A stretch of 64,000 nucleotides of DNA. Origin: an uncultured Lachnospiraceae bacterium. Its GTDB lineage: Bacteria > Bacillota > Clostridia > Lachnospirales > Lachnospiraceae. Numbering within the stretch: the first letter of the stretch is position 1; each line of letters starts with the position of its first letter. A program made the position numbers and the translations under genes. The stretch lies in NCBI GenBank assembly GCA_900549995.1, contig URQQ01000006.1, positions 1 to 64,000 on the forward strand. The letters are read 5' to 3'. The notes beneath the pieces were generated by a model, which saw only the letters and a list, made by a program, of their open reading frames with translations, made no database searches and was not told where the DNA came from. This document shows positions 49,550 to 57,440 of the stretch, in pieces.

Positions 49550-50920
49550 ATGATGCAGCATCAGAGGAAAGCAGGTTTGATACAGGAAAAAACATTCTAC
49601 AGGAATTTCTTTGGCCTGACTGCTGCGATTGCATTCCAGAACCTGCTGACCTACAGTGTCGGTCTGGCAGACAATCTTATGCTTGGAGCATACAGTGAAA
49701 CAGCATTATCGGGAGCGGCACTTTGCAATCAGATTCAGTTTCTTCTTCAGATGCTTGTGGTGGGAACCAGTGACGGTGTGATCGTCATTGGTTCCCAGTA
49801 TTGGGGGAAGAATCAAAAGGAACCCATTGTACATATTATTGGAGTTGCGCTTAGATTTTCGATCGGGATTGCCGCAGTGATATTCGCGGCGGTGCTGTTT
49901 TTCCCGTCAGGAGTTCTTTCGCTTCTGACCAATGAACCGCATGTGATCGCGGAGGGGACGAGATATCTGCAGACAGTGTGCTTCTCTTATATCATATTCG
50001 CGGTGACCAACGTGCTTTCAGCATCCCTTCGCTCTGTCGGGATTGTAAAGATTGGGTATCTGATTTCAGGATCGACGCTTTGTCTGAATATCTGTCTGAA
50101 TTACTGTCTGATCTATGGAAATTTTGGATTTCCGGAGCTGGGAATACGGGGAGCGGCTACGGCGACTCTTTTTTCCAGATGTGTAGAGTTTCTGATTCTT
50201 GTGCTGTATCTGAAGTTCAAAGATACGGGTATTCCGCTGAGTCTTAAGAGCCTGATCCACGTTGACAAATCTTATTATGCGGATTATAAAAAAGTGTCCC
50301 TTCCGGTACTTGTGAATCAGTTCCAGTGGGGAATTGCACAGATGGTGCAGACAGGTGTCCTGGGACATCTGGGAAGTGCGGCGATTGCCGCCAATTCCAT
50401 AGCTGTGATTGTGTTTCAGATTCTGTCTGTTGTTGTCTATGGTTCTGCAGGAGCTGCGGGGATTGTAGTTGGAAAAACAATTGGTGAAGGGAAAGAAGAC
50501 AGGCTTCAAAGTCTTGTGAAGACGTTGGAAGCCATTTTTATAGTTGTTGGTATTATATCCTCGGCACTGATCTTTGCAGTGAGAGGGCCGGTACTTATGC
50601 TTTATCATATCTCACCGGATGCTTCGGCGCTGGCCCGTCAGTTTATGGCAGTACTTGCGCTGACCACCCTTGGAACGGCATATCAGATGTCCTGTGATTC
50701 CGGAATTATTAAGGGTGGAGGAGATACATCATTCAGTGCAAAAATGAACTTCATCAGTATGTGGGGGATTGTAGTACCGTTTTCATGTATTGCGGCTTTT
50801 ATTTTACACTGGCCGCCTGTGGCTGTGTTTTTCCTGCTGAAATGGGATCAGTTGTATAAATGTATTCCGGTGATTCTCAGACTTCGAAGCTTTCAATGGG
50901 TGAAAAGGGTTACAAGATAG
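49550..50920 (+). CDS. MATE family efflux transporter (second)
   Basis: A 456-residue, twelve-helix MATE exporter of a branch different from the 44912 protein. It opens FFGLTAAIAFQNLLTYSVGLADNLM and has IKGGGDTSFSAKM near the end. The ATG at 49550 lies 7 bases after AGGGGAG; a longer frame from 49496 lacks a ribosome site. No leader attenuator was seen. It may be co-transcribed with the fluoride channel gene 80 bases downstream. Confidence 0.92.
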   Translation: MMQHQRKAGLIQEKTFYRNFFGLTAAIAFQNLLTYSVGLADNLMLGAYSETALSGAALCNQIQFLLQMLVVGTSDGVIVIGSQYWGKNQKEPIVHIIGVALRFSIGIAAVIFAAVLFFPSGVLSLLTNEPHVIAEGTRYLQTVCFSYIIFAVTNVLSASLRSVGIVKIGYLISGSTLCLNICLNYCLIYGNFGFPELGIRGAATATLFSRCVEFLILVLYLKFKDTGIPLSLKSLIHVDKSYYADYKKVSLPVLVNQFQWGIAQMVQTGVLGHLGSAAIAANSIAVIVFQILSVVVYGSAGAAGIVVGKTIGEGKEDRLQSLVKTLEAIFIVVGIISSALIFAVRGPVLMLYHISPDASALARQFMAVLALTTLGTAYQMSCDSGIIKGGGDTSFSAKMNFISMWGIVVPFSCIAAFILHWPPVAVFFLLKWDQLYKCIPVILRLRSFQWVKRVTR

Positions 50921-51000
50921 AGCCATGCCTGTCAATGAAGACACTGGGATTTTAAGGGCAGATATGGGGTCAGTAAAGAAGCAAAGCAGGAGGGACAATA

Positions 51001-51372
51001 ATGAAAGCATGTATTTATGTGGGACTTGGAGGATGCATCGGAGCCATACTCAGGTATTTACTGAGCAGTATACCGTTTAAGGGAAGTTTTCCGGTGATGA
51101 CATTTCTGATCAACATAGTTGGTGCATTTTTGATCGGTGCAGTAGTGGGGATTGCTGGAAAATACCAGTCTTTTCCGACGGAGTTGACATTATTTCTTAA
51201 GACAGGAGTCTGCGGTGGGTTTACAACATTTTCTACCTTTTCGCTTGAGACTTTGACCTTGTTTGAGAAAAAAGAGTATGTGCTCGGAGCAGGATATGCA
51301 GCGTTAAGTGTAATTTTATGTGTTCTGGGAGTCTGGCTTGGACAGATGGCGGTAAAGAACCTTCCGGTGTAA
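51001..51372 (+). CDS. crcB: Fluoride ion channel CrcB/Fluc
   Basis: A 123-residue four-helix membrane protein. The motifs GGCIGAILRYLLS, the asparagine in FLINIVGAFLIG and the phenylalanine-box GGFTTFSTFSLE are those of dual-topology fluoride channels. It acts as a dimer exporting F-. AGGAGG lies upstream of the ATG. No fluoride riboswitch was recognised in the 80-bp leader, and only one crc gene is present here. Confidence 0.93.
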   Translation: MKACIYVGLGGCIGAILRYLLSSIPFKGSFPVMTFLINIVGAFLIGAVVGIAGKYQSFPTELTLFLKTGVCGGFTTFSTFSLETLTLFEKKEYVLGAGYAALSVILCVLGVWLGQMAVKNLPV

Positions 51373-51374
51373 TG

Positions 51375-51540
51375 AAAAAAGACTGCCGAGGGGGTGGCAG
51401 CCTTTTTAAAGAAGGAAAAAGTTTATGAAAAAGTTTAGGTTTGTTCGTTTGAACAATTATAAGTATACAGGCGGGTTGTGAGCATTCTGTGACAGAAATC
51501 AAAACATTTCATAAAGACATTATTAAGAAAATCGAAACTG
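51375..51540 (+). repeat. Imperfect 166-bp direct repeat, copy A (with terminator)
   Basis: This block recurs at 53067-53234 with scattered substitutions and small indels. It begins with a terminator hairpin (GACTGCC/GGCAG-CTTTTT, 51375-51408) that ends crcB. It continues through GAAGGAAAAAGTTTATGAAAAAG and the palindrome TTGTTC-GTTT-GAACAA, and ends at CGAAACTG, inside the 3' end of the RsiV-like gene. Confidence 0.8.
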
Positions 51541-52164
51541 GAATTCGGGTATGCCTGTGGAGTATGGAGCAATGTCGTATTGCTGATAGTATATGGTAAT
51601 GTCTTCCGGCCGCAGGTAATAACTCTTTTCATTGAAATTTTTTCTCAGTAGAATGGCATAATCATCGAAATAAGAGCCGGGGGTTTCTGTCAGCCGTTCT
51701 TTGATCTGTGCCTCCAGATCGGAAAAAATATTGTGAGGAAATACCGGGCAGTATGGGTAGAAGGATCTGAGGTCTAACTGGCAGCCGGTTACAAAATCCC
51801 AAGTCTGGGAGTCTCTCACAGTCGAACCATGAGCTCCGCCCATAAAGGTATATTGATCCGTGTAGAGACTTGTGATACAGCCTGAATTAAAAGTAATATG
51901 GTATTCAGATAACAGCTCATAACTGTAAAAGGGCGGCTGGTTGTCTTTGATATACCGGGCACTTTCCACCGCCTGTGGATACAGAACCGTGCGGCAGTAG
52001 ATTTCCAGTTCCCTTGCCTTGCCGGCATAGCTGCAGTTAATGCGCTGTGCGGCGGCGTCATTGCAGGTAGTCATGAAAAATGGATAATGAATTGTATAGG
52101 TGAATACGGGAATTTTATTGTAATACATTGTGTCACTTAAAGTTTTCTGGTAAATAGTCTGCAT
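51523..52164 (-). CDS. RsiV-like DUF3298 domain protein without an anchor
   Basis: A 213-residue protein resembling the extracytoplasmic DUF3298 (RsiV C-terminal) domain. It shows YTDQYTFMGGAHGSTVRDSQTWDF, and near the end IYYQQYDIAPYSTGIPEF. RsiV is an anti-sigma factor, but here the sigma-binding N-terminus and membrane helix are absent and no signal peptide is seen. No ECF sigma gene is adjacent. GAGG lies 6 bases before the ATG at 52164; a GTG at 52176 is possible. Its last codons lie in repeat copy A. Function unknown, possibly a lysozyme-binding-type domain used in the cytoplasm or a remnant. Confidence 0.72.
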   Translation of the reverse strand: MQTIYQKTLSDTMYYNKIPVFTYTIHYPFFMTTCNDAAAQRINCSYAGKARELEIYCRTVLYPQAVESARYIKDNQPPFYSYELLSEYHITFNSGCITSLYTDQYTFMGGAHGSTVRDSQTWDFVTGCQLDLRSFYPYCPVFPHNIFSDLEAQIKERLTETPGSYFDDYAILLRKNFNEKSYYLRPEDITIYYQQYDIAPYSTGIPEFQFRFS

Positions 52165-52294
52165 AAATGGCCTCACAACAAGTGTTTGATACTATACTAT
52201 GCAGCATACGTGTATCAAAGACCGCTTTCAAGGTATTGGAGAATGGTAAGGATAGAACCTGCATTTTTTGTTATACTATCACTGAGGTGATGAT

Positions 52295-52441
52295 ATGGAT
52301 CAGAAAAATCAGGAAAAACAGAACCGACAGAAAAATCTGGACAAATTCAACAGTGTCACAGAGAAAGTAAAACCAGAGAATCAGAATCAGGAACACAATG
52401 CAAGAAAAGAAGCAGTGGATATAAAAATGAGACAAGTCTGA
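52295..52441 (+). CDS. Small highly charged protein (48 aa), unknown function
   Basis: A 48-residue ORF beginning MDQKNQEKQNRQKNLDKFNS, with GAGGTGATGAT directly upstream. It is rich in Lys, Gln, Asn and Glu, has no hydrophobic segment and is probably disordered or a single helix. A TATACT -10-like site lies about 20 bases upstream. I recall similar tiny Lys/Gln-rich proteins in Lachnospiraceae but cannot name a family. A GC-rich hairpin (about 52450-52500) follows as a possible terminator. Confidence 0.6.
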   Translation: MDQKNQEKQNRQKNLDKFNSVTEKVKPENQNQEHNARKEAVDIKMRQV

Positions 52442-52525
52442 TATCTTTTTGCAGCAGCAGGCCGAAGCGGAGTCGGGAGAAACCGCTTTGACCTGCTGTT
52501 TCTGATGTTAAAGATGTTAATGATG

Positions 52526-52858
52526 TTACTGGCTTCGCAGATAATTGACAAGAATACATAGAAACTCATTGTTGGTTGGAACTGAGGTGAGTTTATATGT
52601 ACACAATTCCTGGAGCCGTTCTTTTCCCCCTTTTTTCCATCCGGCGATGATAGCCGTACGTATATTATGTTCGACATTGCTTCTACTTGTATTAAATTTT
52701 TCAGCGATTTCCGGATATAACCATTTCCATATACGCAGCAGGTAGTCTTCATTTTGCATGCACAGTTCCAGCGCATAGCAAATGTACCGGCAGCCTAAAT
52801 ATCTGGGCGTTATATACAGTGAATATACAAGTTCATTTATTTGAATCTCTTTTTTCAT
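52526..52858 (-). CDS. Stand-alone Spo0A C-terminal-like DNA-binding protein
   Basis: A 110-residue protein matching the Spo0A effector domain. YLGCRYICYALELC corresponds to the 'KGYxYLxxAI' helix, and LYPEIAEKFNTSRSNVEHNIRTAI to the Spo0A recognition region (LYPxIAxxxNTTxSRVERAIRHAI). No receiver domain is present, so it cannot be phosphorylated like Spo0A and would bind 0A boxes constitutively or compete with Spo0A. GGAGGG lies 5 bases before the ATG. Two 0A-box-like sites lie upstream (53021-53042). Conservation of the recognition helix suggests it is functional. Confidence 0.8.
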   Translation of the reverse strand: MKKEIQINELVYSLYITPRYLGCRYICYALELCMQNEDYLLRIWKWLYPEIAEKFNTSRSNVEHNIRTAIIAGWKKGGKERLQELCTYKLTSVPTNNEFLCILVNYLRSQ

Positions 52859-53020
52859 AGCGTCCCTCCATTCCCATGATTTTTCTCCAATACAACTTCA
52901 CAGAGGATGCTGCAAAGGTATGGGGAAGCAGCAAAGTGGACTGTGAATATCCGCTTTGTTTTGTAGAAGCAGATACTATAATAATATATTTTTGGCAACT
53001 ATTGGCAAAAATCGGTATTA

Positions 53021-53042
53021 TTCGACATTGTTCTCGACAAAA
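53021..53042 (-). promoter_or_regulatory. Two 0A-box-like sites upstream of the Spo0A-domain gene
   Basis: On the minus strand, TGTCGAA (53021-53027) matches the 0A-box core exactly and TTTTGTCGAG (53033-53042) matches the full 10-mer with one change. They lie about 165-185 bp upstream of the start codon, ahead of AT-rich promoter-like DNA. The 52859-53268 gap otherwise holds repeat copy B and no gene. Confidence 0.6.
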
Positions 53043-53066
53043 TATGATAAAGTGATGTGCAGAACA

Positions 53067-53234
53067 AAAAAAAGACTGCCGAGGGGGTGGCAGTCTTTTT
53101 AAGAAGGAAAAAAGTTTATGAAAAAGTTTTGCGTTTGTTCGTTTGAACAATTATAAGTATATAGAGAGGTTGTGATCATTCTGTGACAAAAATCAGAATA
53201 ATTTATGAAGACATTATAAAATAAATCGAAACTG
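53067..53234 (+). repeat. Imperfect 166-bp direct repeat, copy B (with terminator)
   Basis: Second copy of the 51375-51540 block. The hairpin GACTGCC/GGCAGTC with T-runs on both sides (53067-53100) can terminate transcription in either direction. The distal end still encodes, on the minus strand, the QFRF-like tail found at the end of the RsiV-like protein. Copy B may therefore be the residue of a second rsiV-like gene. Confidence 0.8.
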
Positions 53235-53268
53235 TATCATTTGAGGCAGCAGGAAGATTCAGGATATA

Positions 53269-53754
53269 TTAAAATATCTGCTCCAGTATTTTGGCAAATG
53301 CAAGCAGGCCCTCTCTGTCTTCGTCGTCAAAGCGGGAGAGATGAGGGCTGTCAATGTCCAGAACACCTGCAATTTCTCCACTGGAATTGTGCAGCGGGAT
53401 GACGATTTCTGAGTTGGAAGCAGAATCACAGGCAATATGTCCAGGAAAATCATGCACATTTTTTACAAGCATGACAGAATCTTTTGCTACTGCTGTGCCA
53501 CAGACGCCATTGCCGGTTTTGATTTCGATACATGCTGGTTTTCCCTGAAAAGGGCCGAGGATCAGTGTCTCATTTTCCAGAAGATAAAAGCCTGCCCAGT
53601 TGATATCTTCGAGCGCCTGGGCCAGAAGAGCAGATGCATTGGCAAGATTGGCGGTCAGGTGAGGAATACCGTCGATTAAACCCTGAAGCTGGACTTTTAA
53701 AATGCGGTACATAGAAGCTTTGTCCGCAGGATATTCAAAATTAGATGATTTCAT
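53269..53754 (-). CDS. msrC: Free methionine-R-sulfoxide reductase (GAF domain)
   Basis: A 161-residue GAF-fold enzyme that reduces free L-methionine-(R)-sulfoxide. The three cysteines that define active fRMsr are present: one in KPACIEI, one in GNGVCGTA and the catalytic one in HIACDSASNSE. The block VLDIDSPHLSRFD closes the domain. Single gene, with a TATAAT-containing promoter on its strand near 53800. It probably serves oxidative-stress repair in this anaerobe. Confidence 0.9.
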   Translation of the reverse strand: MKSSNFEYPADKASMYRILKVQLQGLIDGIPHLTANLANASALLAQALEDINWAGFYLLENETLILGPFQGKPACIEIKTGNGVCGTAVAKDSVMLVKNVHDFPGHIACDSASNSEIVIPLHNSSGEIAGVLDIDSPHLSRFDDEDREGLLAFAKILEQIF

Positions 53755-53830
53755 AATATTCTCCTTAGTTTCCTATACTGTTTATTTCAGTCTGATTATA
53801 ACATAGATTGGCAGGAGGATGAAAATTAAG

Positions 53831-53859
53831 TTGTTACTTGGGGAGGAGATAACTATAAT
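53831..53859 (+). promoter_or_regulatory. Promoter of the amidohydrolase gene
   Basis: TTGTTA (53831-53836), a 17-bp spacer and TATAAT (53854-53859), with AAAGGAGG following before the ATG. Confidence 0.75.
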
Positions 53860-53880
53860 AAAGAAAAGGAGGCGCATTAT

Positions 53881-55464
53881 ATGAAAGCAGATAAAGTTTT
53901 TTATAATGGCATAATATATACCATGGTCAGAGAAGGAGAAACTGCGGAGGCTGTCGCGGTGTATGATGGAAAGATCGTGGCGGTTGGGAGTAATGCGGAG
54001 ATCAGGAACATGGAGGCACGCGAATACATTGATCTGGGGGGAAAGCCTGTAATCCCGGGAATGGCTGATACCCACATGCACTTGTACCAGGATTGTATGG
54101 AGCAGGACAAGGTATCAATGGCAGAAGTACGTTCATTTGCGGAAATCATTGACACGGCAGGTGAAGCGCTTCAAGGACTTAGCAGCGGAAAATGGCTTTT
54201 GGCAGAGAATCTTCATATGGATAATCTGAAAGAAGGGTATTTCCCAACGGCATCGGTGCTGGATCAGATTTCAAAAGAGATTCCTGTCTGTATTGGAAGT
54301 TATTGCCACCATGTCCATATTCTGAATTCCAGGGCATTGGAAATATGCGGAATTGACCGTAATACCGATGATCACGGCAAAAATACAATTGAGCTGGATG
54401 AAAGTGGGAATCCCAATGGAATTATCCGTGATCGTGCCTATAATGAGTACGTAGAATCTAAAATTCCTTCTCTGGCTATGGAAGAGAGTATTGAAAAAGT
54501 TGACGCATATTTAAAACGTTGTTCCTCCATCGGACTGACACAGCTCCATGCATATCAGGAGGATAATGTGGATGGGATTCGTATGTATCAGGAACTTCGG
54601 AGGAAAAAAGGGTTAAAATGCAGGATAGGATTTCATTTTCTGCTGGATTGTCCTAATAACAGAGGAATTGTGAGCAGATTTGGCGATGATATGTTAAAAC
54701 TTGGTGCGGCTAAATATCTGCTGGATGGGTCTGTGGGGGCAGCATCCTGCCTGATGTATGAACCATTTAGCGACCAGCCGGATCATTGCGGCAGTGCAGC
54801 TTATACCCAGGAAGAGTTAAACCAGGCTGTAAAGGAAGCTTATGATGCAGGTCATGAGGTGGCTGTCCATGCGATCGGTGATAAGGCCAATGATATGCTT
54901 CTTACAGCAATTGAAAACGCATACAATCCGGAAATTGGATGGAGCAGGCCATTTTATATGATCCATGGCACGATCATCAGCAAAACATTTATTGAACGGG
55001 CAAAAAAACTTCCGGTGATCTTGAGTGTCCAGCCGATTTTCATCCGTCCATATGTGAGTATGGTTCGCAAGAGAATTGGGGATGAACGGCTTCACAGATG
55101 CTTCGCGTTCCGCAGTATGCTCGATGCCGGGCTGCTTCTAACGGCTGGTTCCGATGCACCGGTCTGCGAGAAGAATCCATTTCATGGGATTCAGTGTGCA
55201 GTGACAAGGAAAGATCTGGGAGATAATCCTGAAGTGATTGCAGAAGAACAGGCAGTTACAGTATATGAAGCATTGTGTATGTACACGAAAAATGCAGCAC
55301 ATTATCTTGGGGAAGAACATTTAAAGGGGACAATTGAGGAAGGCAAGGTGGCTGATTTCGTTGTGACAGATCGGGACGTTTTTAAGACAGAACCGGACAG
55401 GATAGCAAGTATCAAAGTTTTGGAAACCGTGTTGGGTGGGGAAATAGTTTTTAAAAATAACTAA
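53881..55464 (+). CDS. Amidohydrolase family protein, YtcJ-like
   Basis: A 527-residue metal-dependent hydrolase of the YtcJ/LAF3 amidohydrolase-3 group. It shows the HxH metal motif (DTHMHLYQD), histidines in YCHHVHILNS and VAVHAIGDKAND, and the aspartate in LTAGSDAPVC. Its small beta-sandwich domain is formed by the two ends (YNGIIYTM... and GKVADFVVTDRD). It has no signal peptide, so it is cytoplasmic. The substrate is unknown; such proteins are often annotated as N-substituted formamide deformylases without proof. Single gene with a good promoter. Confidence 0.88.
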   Translation: MKADKVFYNGIIYTMVREGETAEAVAVYDGKIVAVGSNAEIRNMEAREYIDLGGKPVIPGMADTHMHLYQDCMEQDKVSMAEVRSFAEIIDTAGEALQGLSSGKWLLAENLHMDNLKEGYFPTASVLDQISKEIPVCIGSYCHHVHILNSRALEICGIDRNTDDHGKNTIELDESGNPNGIIRDRAYNEYVESKIPSLAMEESIEKVDAYLKRCSSIGLTQLHAYQEDNVDGIRMYQELRRKKGLKCRIGFHFLLDCPNNRGIVSRFGDDMLKLGAAKYLLDGSVGAASCLMYEPFSDQPDHCGSAAYTQEELNQAVKEAYDAGHEVAVHAIGDKANDMLLTAIENAYNPEIGWSRPFYMIHGTIISKTFIERAKKLPVILSVQPIFIRPYVSMVRKRIGDERLHRCFAFRSMLDAGLLLTAGSDAPVCEKNPFHGIQCAVTRKDLGDNPEVIAEEQAVTVYEALCMYTKNAAHYLGEEHLKGTIEEGKVADFVVTDRDVFKTEPDRIASIKVLETVLGGEIVFKNN

Positions 55465-55515
55465 CAGCTGTATATTTTTCTGGATTATTCACATCCTAAC
55501 AGTGGGGTGATTAAT

Positions 55516-55737
55516 ATGACAGATTCTAAACGGCCTGAAAATGCCGGAATAACTAATCGGGATATCATAGATTCTTATGATTATCTTGGAAATGCAGCAT
55601 CAACTATGGAATGTACCGGGCTGATTCCCTCTGGACCGGTCTCAGAAGCTGAACTTGAATCATATGAGGCAATCTATCGCTTCCGTCCTCCGGTTATAAA
55701 GGCCGTAGACCCCGAAGCAGAGAAACCTCCGAAATAA
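55516..55737 (+). CDS. Small conserved-looking protein (73 aa), unknown function
   Basis: A 73-residue acidic protein with a central segment NRDIIDSYDYLGNAASTMECTG and a Pro-rich end. GGGGTGAT lies about 5 bases before the ATG at 55516. I recall similar short DxxDSYDYL...CTGLIP proteins in Clostridia but no function. It has one cysteine and no membrane helix. It follows the amidohydrolase by 51 bases and may share its transcript. Confidence 0.65.
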   Translation: MTDSKRPENAGITNRDIIDSYDYLGNAASTMECTGLIPSGPVSEAELESYEAIYRFRPPVIKAVDPEAEKPPK

Positions 55738-55976
55738 TTTCATGCTTTACACTTTTTTTCTTTTCTTTAGAATCCTTTTATGATTTTGTCACATTTTTAT
55801 CACAATTAAACAGTATACTTGAACTTGTTAAAAGATAAAAACATTTAATCTTTTATCCCCTCTCTCAGGGCCGCTGCCAAGCGGCCCTTTTCCTTTGAGT
55901 ATGATTAGAAATATTTTTCAAAATATTAAATATTATAATTTACATTTTGACCGAAATGTTTTATAATTGTTTTCAC
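55738..55976 (+). other. Gene-free AT-rich stretch with two hairpins
   Basis: It contains a weak stem TAAAAGAT/ATCTTTTA (about 55831-55857) and then a strong terminator, AGGGCCGCT/AGCGGCCCT followed by TTTTCCTTT (55867-55897). A TATACT at about 55814 could start a small RNA of roughly 75-80 nt ending at this terminator. No ORF with a ribosome site was seen. Confidence 0.5.
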
Positions 55977-56051
55977 CGGGGTATGGCTCAGTTTGGTTAG
56001 AGCGCACGGCTGGGGGCCGTGAGGTCGCAGGTTCGAATCCTGTTACCCCGA
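55977..56051 (+). tRNA. tRNA-Pro (anticodon GGG)
   Basis: A cloverleaf can be drawn: acceptor CGGGGTA/TACCCCG with discriminator A; a D-arm; anticodon stem CACGG/CCGTG with loop CTGGGGG (anticodon GGG, Pro codon CCC); and a T-arm with GGTTCGAATCC. CCA is not encoded. Its 3' part, from the anticodon stem onward, is duplicated at 57667-57702, so it is the integration site of the element that follows. Confidence 0.95.
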
Positions 56052-56054
56052 TTT

Positions 56055-56080
56055 TATCCCCATTTTATGGGGAATTTTTA
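56055..56080 (+). terminator. Terminator now following tRNA-Pro (element-borne)
   Basis: CCCCAT/ATGGGG with a 3-base loop, then AATTTTTAATTTT. It lies inside attL, so the element supplies it. Confidence 0.7.
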
Positions 56081-56120
56081 ATTTTAAGGTGTTAAAAAAG
56101 CTGGTTGGCTTTGGTTGGGA

Positions 56121-56489
56121 TTATCCGACAGGTGTCAAACCTTTGAATTTGATATTTCTGTTCTGGATAATCTTTTTCTTTTGGTCGAGATTTGAGGTGT
56201 CATATGTATAGTACTTCTCATTGACCTCTGTAGTGTGTCCAAGCATACTCGCAACAATCGCTTTTGGTGTTCCATTAGTCTGTAAGTCAGAAGAAGCTGT
56301 TTTCCGTAGCTTGGTAATACCGCCACCGCTTAAACCGCACTCTCTGCATAATCTAGTCATATAGCTGTTAATATTTCCAGCATGGACATATCCACCGTTA
56401 CCGTCCGTGAAAATCCATTCACACAAGATTCCATATTCTGTCTGTACTCGCTTGATTCTTTCCAATAGTTTAATAATTTGTGCGTCCAC
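56121..56489 (-). pseudogene. Tyrosine recombinase (integrase), C-terminal fragment
   Basis: About 122 residues of a phage/ICE-type integrase catalytic domain. It shows ITKLRKTASSDL (second catalytic Arg), MLGHTTEVNEKYYTYD (His and the nucleophile Tyr region) and the usual charged tail. The N-terminal arm-binding and core-binding domains and the first catalytic Arg are missing. The frame stays open upstream for some codons but runs into the 56555 gene on the other strand. The HxxR histidine is Thr here. It is probably inactive; the element is likely stranded. Confidence 0.8.
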
Positions 56490-56554
56490 CGGGTATAACC
56501 GAGCTTTTACTGCATAAAGATTTATTGAATATACTTTGTGTAGGGGTGATGTAC

Positions 56555-56770
56555 ATGGATTATGGACACTTAGAATTAAGGATAGAGGAACTGCTGAAAG
56601 AAAAGGGTATCAGTAAGAATACCATTTGCAAAGAATTGGATATTCCGAGATCAAATTTTAACAGATATTGCAGAAATGAATTTCAAAGATTGGACGCTAA
56701 TTTGATTTGTAAGTTGTGTGATTATTTTGGGTGTGAAGTCGGCGAGTTGATTATTTATGTAAGAGAATAG
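56555..56770 (+). CDS. Small Cro/C1-type helix-turn-helix regulator
   Basis: A 71-residue XRE-family protein. One helix-turn-helix (ELLKEKGISKNTICKELDIP) is followed by SNFNRYCRNEF and LCDYFGCEVGELI, the pattern of short YozG-like regulators. AGGGGTGAT lies upstream of the ATG at 56555. It reads away from the integrase fragment, and its 5' end lies where the missing integrase N-terminus should be, so the element has been rearranged here. Confidence 0.8.
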   Translation: MDYGHLELRIEELLKEKGISKNTICKELDIPRSNFNRYCRNEFQRLDANLICKLCDYFGCEVGELIIYVRE

Positions 56771-56812
56771 TGCTATGTCGTTGTACTGGCATGGAACAGA
56801 TAAAGAGTTGGG

Positions 56813-56847
56813 TACCTAGTGAATTTAAAGTCACAGATACCTTTTTT
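56813..56847 (+). terminator. Terminator of the small HTH gene
   Basis: GGTACCTAGTGA pairs imperfectly with TCACAGATACC, followed by seven T. Confidence 0.65.
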
Positions 56848-56927
56848 TGATTGCGTCTTTCATAAAATCGGATTATAATATGAGAAGTGAAGATTAGACA
56901 AATTTGAATTTATGGAGGAGATAGAAA

Positions 56928-57440
56928 ATGACTTGTAAAATAAGAAAATGGGAATTGTCGGACGCAAGAGATTTAGCACTTACTCTTTCCAACACAAAAA
57001 TACAAGATAATCTTCGAGATGGATTGCCATATCCTTACACAGAGCAGGACGGGGCCGATTATATTTCTGCTATGCTTTCCGCAGATGAAAATGAAACATT
57101 TGCTTTTGCTATCATAGCAGACAGCAAAGTGATTGGCAGTATTGGTATTTTTCGTCAAGGAAATATTCACAGGCAAACCGCCGAATTGGGATATTACATC
57201 GCAGAAGAATATTGGAGCAGAGGAATTATGACCGAAGCAGTAAAACAAATTTGTGAATATGTTTTTAGCAAAAGTGATATTATCCGTATCTACGCAGAGC
57301 CGTTTGCTTATAATGCCGCATCTTGCAGAGTGCTTGAGAAAGCGGGATTTCAATATGAGGGTACATTAAGGAACAATGCTGTTAAAAACGGTAAAGTTAT
57401 CGACATGAAGATGTACTCACTACTAAAAACAGAATTGTAA
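56928..57440 (+). CDS. GNAT family N-acetyltransferase (RimJ/RimL-like)
   Basis: A 170-residue acetyl-CoA-dependent acetyltransferase with the RimJ/RimL pattern: IRKWELSDARDL at the start, GYYIAEEYWSRGIMTEAVK (acetyl-CoA pyrophosphate loop) and ASCRVLEKAGFQYEGTLR. GGAGGAG lies upstream. Targets could be a ribosomal protein, another protein or a small molecule. It is cargo of the tRNA-Pro element and is followed by a weak hairpin (57484-57513). Confidence 0.88.
   Translation: MTCKIRKWELSDARDLALTLSNTKIQDNLRDGLPYPYTEQDGADYISAMLSADENETFAFAIIADSKVIGSIGIFRQGNIHRQTAELGYYIAEEYWSRGIMTEAVKQICEYVFSKSDIIRIYAEPFAYNAASCRVLEKAGFQYEGTLRNNAVKNGKVIDMKMYSLLKTEL

Noticed and set aside
50921..51000. Fluoride riboswitch ahead of crcB
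   Set aside because: The short leader lacks the conserved pseudoknot segments I would expect.
51233..53150. Two minus-strand ORFs sharing KLFHKLF...LKRLPPPRQSFF
   Set aside because: Both are translations of the duplicated terminator-containing repeat; no ribosome sites, and one crosses crcB.
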